DNA from: Cryptomeria japonica
Lineage: Eukaryota > Streptophyta > Pinopsida > Cupressales > Cupressaceae
DNA length: 64,000 nucleotides
Direction: 5' to 3'
Assembly: GCF_030272615.1 (NCBI RefSeq)
Contig: NC_081406.1
Span: 241,429,718-241,493,717, forward strand
The position numbers and the translations under genes are program-made. Under the pieces are notes generated by a model. That model was not told the DNA's origin, made no database searches, and was given only the letters and a program-made list of their open reading frames with translations. How positions within the stretch are numbered: position 1 is the first letter of the stretch; each line of letters opens with the position of its first letter. Positions 56,488 to 64,000 of this stretch are shown here, piece after piece.

Positions 56488-56990
56488 TCGTAGGATCACC
56501 TTGAATGCCATTTGTCAATGGTAACATCCCTAATGTTTTAAAACATTGACATGCACAAAAAAGAGCATAATATATATGATAGAATCGTCTAAAAATTTTC
56601 AATAACTATATTATCATATGTCCATAAATTACTTCATACTCTCATAAAGATACTAGAACTGATAAATTAAACAATTTTGTATATATTTTCTTAGAATCCA
56701 TTCTAATATTTCAAACTATCTATAAGGCTTGATCATTGGGAAAGATGTTTGGAAAATCGACCTCCTCAAGACAAACTTCCAAAGTAGCTATGACGCCATT
56801 ATCTAAATATCGAATTTTGCCCACATTTTTTATATTTTAAAATTATTTAAAACAAAATAGTACAATGGCTGGGACCCCGGAATAGAATATTCGAAGCCCG
56901 CGAAAGAAGAAATGATGAGCATGGCCAACGTAGAGAAAAAGTGATGACGTTCTCAAAATTCGAAATTAATATAGGCAATTATTCTTCCTC
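56488..56990 (+). repeat. Orphan copy of the NLR upstream region
   Basis: Collinear with 19378-20070 upstream of the intact NLR, in the same orientation. Shared blocks include GGATCACCTT, AACATTGACATGCA, TTTAAAACAAAATAGTACAATGG, GGAATAGAATATTC and AAAATTCGAAATTAA. After about 57000 the similarity stops and no NLR coding sequence follows in the 2.2 kb before the next element. Confidence 0.75.
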
Positions 56991-59193
56991 GCACCAAAGC
57001 AAAATCATGACCGTGAGTTCGAACCACTCTATGTTAGCTTCGTACAACGGTAAGGTTTCGTTCCATTCGTTACTATATTCATCTCGATCTCTTTACTTTA
57101 TATTGTTTAAGTTTGATGGTTAAACAATTGATTTAAATATTTTTGTGATATAATATAATTATTTTTTTTAAGAATATTGCGTTAGGGAGAAATGTATCAA
57201 TATTGGATATAGCTAACTTTGCGTACTTAGAACTTTTAAATTGTATATTAGTTTTCAATGATTTTTATTTTGTTTGTCTTCGTATGCGACTTAACTGCAT
57301 ATAACTAAGTTTTCGGCTTCCAATAGTAACGATACATGTTGTGGGATTAGTTATGCACACAAGGGTCAAAAAGTACACATTTCAAAGTGTCACTCGATAC
57401 TTAATTATAGATGTTCCAATAACCATCAACTCCAAATAGCTAGTACTAGTGGACAAATGTCCCAATAGTTGTGCACAAATGGGCCAATTATGGTCAAAAA
57501 AGCTAAAAAAATGTCTACTATTCATACATGTGAAATTTATTAATGAGCTTTTAATTATCATTTTTCTGGCTCCTTTAAAATTAGTAATTGGTAGGTTGGG
57601 CTGACAAAACGCCACCCACTATTAGAACTATATCCATTACTCGTACTCTTCCCTTATATAAAATAATTATTCTAGATAAAATAATTAAAAAATTAGAAGA
57701 TTATATCTATATATGTATCTAATTTTAGTTCTATAATTTTTTAAGGGTATATTAGTTTGAAGAATAAGTACTCCACTTCATCTTTAAAGATTCTTATATT
57801 TTTATTCTTTTTTAAGGAAACTTTATTTCATCCCACTTCTAAAACATCTATCTTTAGAATGAATATTATCATTGCTTTTCAAAAAATAAAATCCTAATCT
57901 ATCTTCATTATAAAATTAGGTGGAAGATTTCTAGTTAAAATTATTTAGAAAATTCATTTCTAACCACTTAGTGTAGAAGGATAGAATAGACTAATCATTC
58001 AACATGAATATAACATACAATAACTTTATATATGAAATAACGATATATTTTATATTATTAAATCTTTCTCTTTTTTTTAATTCAAATGAATCATAACAAT
58101 AACAATTTGACTTGCAACTTTTCTTGGATAAGTAAAACCAACCTTAGTTCAAACATAAAGTTTAGTCTCATTGTCATGTTAATCATGTGTTTCTTTATAC
58201 TTATTTTGAAAATAATTCAACCTCTTCTAGACTTGCATGTGAATGTATATTTTTTTCATATATTTTTTATTTTAGTATTTTTGAGTCTATATTTTCTTGA
58301 ATTCTTATGTTTTTCTCATCACAACATCAAAATTATTAAGAAGTAAGATACTGCATCTCCTCTCCCCAACCAATCCCAAGATATGCAAAACAATTATTAA
58401 GATGTTTCTTATTATAGCCCCTTACAAGATACACCAATCTTCTACTAACCATTTAGTTTGTATATTATTTTATGGATATACTTATGTTAATCTATTTAAT
58501 CCTACATTTATTTTCTCTTTAATGTAGTCTAATTTTTTTCTATAATACATATGTGAATAAAAGAAAAAAAAATTAACTTATGTTCGTCCATGTAGTATAA
58601 GAAAACATGTCTTGCTAAATTAATCTAAAATGTAAATAAATACAATTTTCCCTTTCTTTGAAAATAGAAGACCTTGGAGACGTGTTCTCATGGTCTAGAA
58701 TGAACTATTAATTTGATATTTGTTATCCTAACTATTTTTCATGATAATTTTTTTTTCTATTTATAAAAATCTCCTACCTTATAAATATGATTTTTTAACT
58801 ATGTATAGAAAGCTACTCTCCACTTCTTTTTAGAAGAAGATATGTTATTCTTCTCTTTTTCTTATAAGAATGTAATTTTAAAATCTTTAGAACACTTAAC
58901 CATTAATTACTAAATAAATAAACAAATAGTATGCTTCCTCAAAAGATATATATGAATAAGCTCAAGAAAAAGGAACCAAATAATTGATGTAAACACAAAC
59001 AATTGATTATTTATTTTATCTTCTTAGACATGAATAAAACTATCATATACATGTAGGAAAATTAATCATCACTTCTAAAACTAACATGAAATAGTTGAAT
59101 TTATCATGAAATATCTGAAACTACTATGACACAATTAAAACTCCTTAACACAATAATATATTATTATATATTGAAATGCTACTATCATATTAT
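56991..59193. other. AT-rich spacer
   Basis: About 2.2 kb of AT-rich sequence. No NLR, element or RNA signal is seen. Only short open frames without motifs occur. Confidence 0.5.
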
Positions 59194-60392
59194 TGTAGCG
59201 TCCTAAAATTGTGACACTTGCAATTTCGACTGCATTTCGGTCTTCACGATGGTGACGCAACACGCAACCTGAATGGAGACCCTAAAACCTGTTTTTGACA
59301 CTGAAAACTGCATTTTCTTGCACCTTGGCCTGAATCTCCTTTGCACCCTGTTGTCCCGGGAGATGGGACCAGAGCGCCCAGCGCCCAGCGCCCAGCGCCC
59401 TGGGTCCTATTTTGGGCCCGGACTCTTTTGGACTTCGGGTCTTTATGTTTGCAAATTGGAAATTATTGTTTCCTGGTCGGCCTAAGGTCGGGAAAATCAG
59501 TCTATTAACCCTAATTGGCAAGTATATAAACTACATTTTCCTCTCTCATTTGGGTAGATGGAAAAAAAGGCGAAAGCAAGATTCAAACATTCAAGCATTC
59601 AAGCATTCCTTCTAAGTCTCCATTCAAGGCTAAGTGTTGCATTCAAGACAAGGATTCAACCATTGAAGAGGAGATCACTTACTACATGCTACATATAACA
59701 TACTACATACAACAAACAACAACATCTATACCTTCGCACATAAGGATACAAACATCCTTACAACAAGGTATTAGTACTTGTTTTACATTACATACATTTA
59801 CATTTACAGCATTTCTCATTTCTTGGTTAATTCCAAAACCGGGGTTTGACCTAAAGGCAAACCCCTAATCCCTAACCCCCCAATCGTCTTCGCTTTTTCT
59901 GTGTGTAGGTTGCAGGTACGCAGCTGAAATTAAAGATCTGGAATCCTTGTGCAGAGACGAACGGATCCCCCTTTGTTTCGCGGATTTTTCGGAGGACCGT
60001 GGCACCGGGCGCCATCGTCCCAACAACTTTTGCTCAAATTTGCAGGACAGCGCCGTATCGACATTTTACTGCTAATTCCAGGTCCGCAGCTTCATACTAT
60101 ATCCCTATCTCAGTTTATAAGCGAATCTTTGTCACTTTCTATGCATTCCTAGCTTAATTCTTCTATCAACATTCTTTACAAAAGAGGGTAGCCTTGTTTT
60201 CTTAACCCTTGAAACTCATTTAGCATCCAATCTTGCATTTTGTGGGATTGGATCTTGTGGGTTTCAACCCCTCTTTTGAATGTAAAGTCTCCCCTAAGTG
60301 AAAACCATCAACCCTAGGAACCTCCCTTCTCTCTCCTCGGAGTTGGAAGAGGGGAGAGCAACTAGGGTTCGATCGCGATTTTCCGCTTTACA
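59194..60392 (+). mobile_element. 5' LTR of GP-right
   Basis: It starts TGTAGCGTCCTAAAATTGTGAC and ends CCGCTTTACA, 1199 bp, collinear with 6266-7476. The TATA box TATATAAA is at 59523-59530. The sequence after the LTR (TTTTGTTGAACCTGACGTG) is not a primer site I can assign to a tRNA. It is clearly more GC-rich than the GP-left LTR at sites where that copy has TG or CA, as expected if GP-left has lost methylated cytosines. Confidence 0.8.
59374..59400 (+). repeat. GCGCCCA heptamer repeat in the LTR
   Basis: Three perfect GCGCCCA units and a partial fourth, the most GC-rich spot in the window, lie upstream of the LTR TATA box. GP-left has no such array at the matching place. Confidence 0.9.
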
Positions 60393-61571
60393 TTTTGTTG
60401 AACCTGACGTGAACATCCTTTCTGATTATTCATGATTAGATCTGAAAATTGATTCCTTGATTACATTTCCATGTTTGATCTTTTGCAAAATTTTAGAGGT
60501 TGATTGCATAAAAACCCTAAAATTTCTTTTTAGTAATTGAACTTGTGAAATATTTAATTGTTAATGCTTGTTTCAGATCTGCCCTTCTATTACAAATTAT
60601 CAATTCATATTTGTGCTTTAATTTTGAAAATTAAGTGGTTAAGTGTCAAAACCCTAATTTTTGAAACCTCCTTGATTCAACCTTTGTCCGACAATTTCAC
60701 TAATCAAAACATCTCCAAATCCCCTGTAACTTTGGATTCCGGCATAAAATCACAATATCTTTCATCCCTGAAAATTTGGAAAAAAGTTGCGAGGATTGTG
60801 TGCACTCCGAGCGCCATCGTCCCCGACATTTTTTCCGAAATTTCGGGAGCTAGATCTTACTGTATTTTCCTGCTAAAATCCAGAATTTTGGCTGATTTTA
60901 TCAATTATAATACTTTCAAAATTACAGTCAAAGTTGGTCTTGTGATTGCTGGGTTTAGGGCTACTAATCATTCAAAAATCATCGAAATTGAAATTTTGTG
61001 TCAAAATTGTGTTCTTACTGTCCTAAATCTGAAAAGTGTGTTTGCATTCATTCAAAATTTCAGTACTTTATTCAAATTCTTGCAATTTGTGACTTTTGAA
61101 ATTAAGTGCTTAATTACAACAACTTTAAATTTCGCTTTCAAAATTGAATTTTGCTTGAAATTGAGTCAATTTTTAATTTTCAAAACTTGCATTGCTTTTG
61201 ACATTCCCTCTAAAATCATAAAATTCAAAATTTCAATTTCCCTCTCTTTTTCAAAATTCAAATTTTGCATTTTTCAACAATCTTGGTAGGATTCAATTTT
61301 GAGATTGCAACTTTAATTTGGCCTATCTACAGATTGTAAAATCACTCAATTTTTTCAGATTAGCTCTAAAATCATCATAACTTTCATCGCTACAAATTTT
61401 GAAAAAAGTTGCAAGAACCGTGTGCACTCCGAGCGCCACGGTCCCGGACATTTTTTCTGAAATTTCGGGAGACTGTCGTGATTGCATTTAACAGCTTAAA
61501 TCTAGAAGATTGGCTGATTTTACTGAAAATTGCTACCTTTAAATTCAAAATCTTCTCTCCCTCTCTAGTGC
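60393..61571 (+). other. Leader of GP-right with an internal duplication
   Basis: Two related blocks of about 110 bp lie 622 bp apart (about 60744-60858 and 61366-61476). Each has ATAA/ATCATCA.CTTTCATC, then GAAAAAAGTTGC, GTGTGCACTCCGAGCGCCA and GACATTTTTTC.GAAATTTCGGGAG. A related shorter version is inside the LTR (about 59987-60062). An open frame at 60558-61289 lacks any motif and has the AT-driven composition of chance ORFs. Confidence 0.65.
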
Positions 61572-64000
61572 ATGAGTTTTACAACAATAAGCCCTACTTA
61601 CACCATTCCCGTTAGGCGAAGCCGTAGAATTAAGTCTTTTCGAGGTTTAACTACCGAGGAGATGGAACCTAATTTGAGTAGTCTTTTTAACGAGGACATG
61701 GGTAATTCCTCTAATCCTCCTAATGATGAAGAAGCTCTCCATGAGGTTTCTGTAGAACAACTTTCGAAATTGGATAATCAATTTGATGATTTTCACCAAT
61801 GGATGTCTCATGAGTATCCCGATAGTCAAGCTCTTCCTTTAATTGAGGGTCTAAAACGCATGCTTCAAAGTGATAAGAATGGAATTGATATCTTGCATGG
61901 TATTGCACACATTGTGGATTCGAATGTGATTCCTATAAAGAGTTGTGCCGAATCTTTAGGTTATACACAACCTCTTACACAAGTCAATCATTCTATTCCT
62001 TTGACAACTTCTATTGCTAGCATACCTACATTTACATCAAACATAATGACTACTTCTATACAAGACATTCCCCCTGTGATCACTAGTCATGGGGGCAATC
62101 CCTCTTCTTCAATTAACCCTATTCCTTCATTCAATCCAACTTCTTCATACATTCCTTCAATGAGTGTCCCTATTATATCTTCACAAATGAACATGACGCA
62201 AGGGGGCAATTCATTCAACCATTCCATTCCTCCTTGTAGTGTTCCTCCTATCCAATCATCTCCTATGACTAATTATCGTAGAGTCCCACCACCTTACTCT
62301 TTGCCTTCTTTCAATAACACAACACCTCCATCTCAATCTAACACATCTAATATGAATTCTTCGACTGAAGCGACCATTAACAATCTTGCACAAACTGTCT
62401 CTTCTTTACAGCAACAAATTGCCTCTATGAATCAATCTAAGTTTAGTGTGCCCACATTTGATTTTGCGAGCCCACTTTCTCTTGACATTGTTCGAGCTAT
62501 CCCTCCTAAACATGTCGAAATCCCGCATTTGGAGCTTTATAATGGTAAAGGAGATCCTCTAACACATGTTAAGACTTTTCAAACAATATGTACTGATTTT
62601 GCTTATGACCAAAGGTTGCTTGCAAAACTGTTTACTAGAACATTAAGAGACAAAGCCCTACAATGGTATTGCTTGTTGCCTTCTTATTCTATTACTTCTT
62701 TCGAACAACTTGCAAATGCTTTCATTCAACAATTTCAAAACAATATAAGTCCTAAGGTTACTTTGATTGATTTAATGCATTGTAAACAAGGTGTTAAAGA
62801 AAAAGTGACTGATTTCATTGGTAGATATAAACATTTGTATGCTCAAATTTCTTTTCCAATGCCTGACAATGATATTCAAAGAATCTTTATTTCTAATTTA
62901 CAAAAAGATATTCGAGACAAACTTCTGTTTTCTGAGTTTACTTCTTTCCAACAGTTGTGTGCAACTCTTCACAATTATCAACTGACTGTGAGTCAAATGG
63001 AACAATCACATCCTATGGCTCCGAGTGATAAGGGTGATAGCAGTCAACAACCATTTGGGAAGTTTAAACCGAACAGAGATTCCATCAAATTCAATGAAAA
63101 CATCATCAACAACAATGTGAATGCAGCATCAGGTGTGCCTCCTATTTCTAAATTTTTCAAGAAAGAAAGAAAGTATACTCCTTTGAATGAATCATTGCAT
63201 AGTATTATGAATAAGTTATTGGAACAAAATGTGCTTACTCTTCCTCCTATAAGGCAAATTGATCCTGCAAAGATTACTTCACCTTATTTTGATAGCAAAG
63301 CTTTTTGTCACTTTCATCGTTAGCCTGGGCATGATACTGAAAAATGTTTCTCTTTAAAGGGTAAAATTCAAGATTTGATTGATAATAATACTATCTCTGT
63401 TTCTGGAGTGAATGATAAAGGCAACACATCTGTAGCTTCTCCTAACCAAAATCTTCAGACTTTTACTGATCCATTACCTTCTCATACCTCTAATGCGATT
63501 GAGACTAATGATTCTTCTCTCTCATTTGATGGTCTTGTGTCTATGACTCCGAATGTGATTAACTTTGTAGAGCAGCAAGAAAACCCTAAAGAACCTTCCA
63601 TCACATTTGATTCCAGTGAAACCATTAGAGCACCTGATGGTCCTTTATACATAGTTGCAAAAGTCAAGAATACACCTTGCCGTGGAGTGCTTATTGATCC
63701 TTCGTGCATGGTTAATGTTATTACCGAAGAATTTCTTTTTACTTTGCAATTGAATCAAGTGATCTATGACAAAACAGATGTGATTGTGAAATTATTTGAT
63801 GCATTTTCTTCTCCTGCAATTGGTTCTATTACATTGCCTATTGAGGTCCATAACAAATCCCTTGATGTGAACTTTGCTATTATTCCTTCATCCGAAAAAT
63901 TTCGTGTGAAGCTTGGCTATCCTTGGCTATCTTCCATGAAAGCTATTGCTTCTCCTATACATAAGTGTTTGAAATTTCCCCATAATGGTGAAGTTGTTAC
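61572..64000 (+). pseudogene. Gag-protease frame of GP-right with a single in-frame stop
   Basis: From ATG 61572 (MSFTTISPTYTIP) the frame runs to TAG 63321-63323 and then stays open in the same frame to the window end. The Retrotrans_gag core has LELYNGKGDPLTHVK (about 62530) and ALQWYCLLPS (about 62658). The stop lies inside the zinc-knuckle-like block, between FCHFHR and PGHDTEKC. The protease half has LIDPSCMVNV (about 63690) and FRVKLGYPWLSSM (about 63900). A C-to-T change in a glutamine codon would explain the stop. Gag would assemble particles; protease activity is doubtful without D-S/T-G. The N-terminal 200 residues are rich in Ser, Pro and Asn and have no known domain. Confidence 0.8.

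Larger units (their letters stand above)
59194..64000 (+). mobile_element. GP-right: better preserved gag-protease element (cut by window end)
   Basis: This is the second copy of the GP family, comprising a 5' LTR, a leader and a gag-protease frame up to the window end. The internal order matches GP-left, which shows that no polymerase follows there. Whether this copy also lacks polymerase cannot be seen. Confidence 0.8.

Noticed and set aside
60558-61289. A 243-codon plus-strand ORF in the GP-right leader.
   Set aside because: It is Phe/Ile/Lys-rich, includes the duplicated non-coding block and is not preserved in GP-left, so it is probably chance.

Overview
The window looks like repeat-rich nuclear DNA of a seed plant with a very large genome. 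The mix of old, diverged Ty3/gypsy and Ty1/copia elements, long AT-rich spacers and a single-exon coiled-coil NLR gene would fit a conifer, but the taxon is an inference. I see no bacterial or organellar genes. Only one cellular gene appears intact: a CC-NB-ARC-LRR immune receptor at 20461-23154 on the plus strand.

Layout, left to right. 1-1051: gag remnant, primer-binding site and LTR of a minus-strand copia-like element. It is inserted in the leader of a plus-strand gypsy-type element (GP-left, 1052-7476) that has gag and protease but no polymerase. GP-left in turn sits inside a Sirevirus-like copia element (internal part 7477-8747, LTR 8748 to about 11259). That LTR carries a LINE-like insertion (9058-10327) with a 14-bp target duplication. 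11260-19377 is AT-rich spacer with one old minus-strand copia remnant (about 13340-16199). 19378-23154 is the NLR gene and its upstream region. 24355-37433 is a pile of retroelements: a decayed gypsy element (Gypsy-C), a chromodomain gypsy element (Chromo-2), and a minus-strand copia arranged pol-LTR-gag (Copia-K). 37434-39040 is a truncated NLR pseudogene closely related to the intact gene. 39922 to about 53520 is a large Tat-lineage gypsy element (Tat-1) with dual RNase H. 53525-59193 is spacer, but 56488-56990 is a second copy of the NLR upstream region with no NLR behind it. 59194-64000 is a better-preserved copy of the gag-protease-only element (GP-right), cut by the window end.

How it fits together: the locus reads as a head-to-tail NLR array, with one live gene, one dead copy and one orphan upstream copy. 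The repeats were pushed apart and partly destroyed by nested retroelements. The element genes form a self-contained set (gag, protease, reverse transcriptase, RNase H, integrase, chromodomain). Almost all are broken, many by in-frame stop codons rather than frameshifts. The gag-protease-only family would need enzymes from an autonomous relative; Tat-1 is a candidate by gag similarity only.
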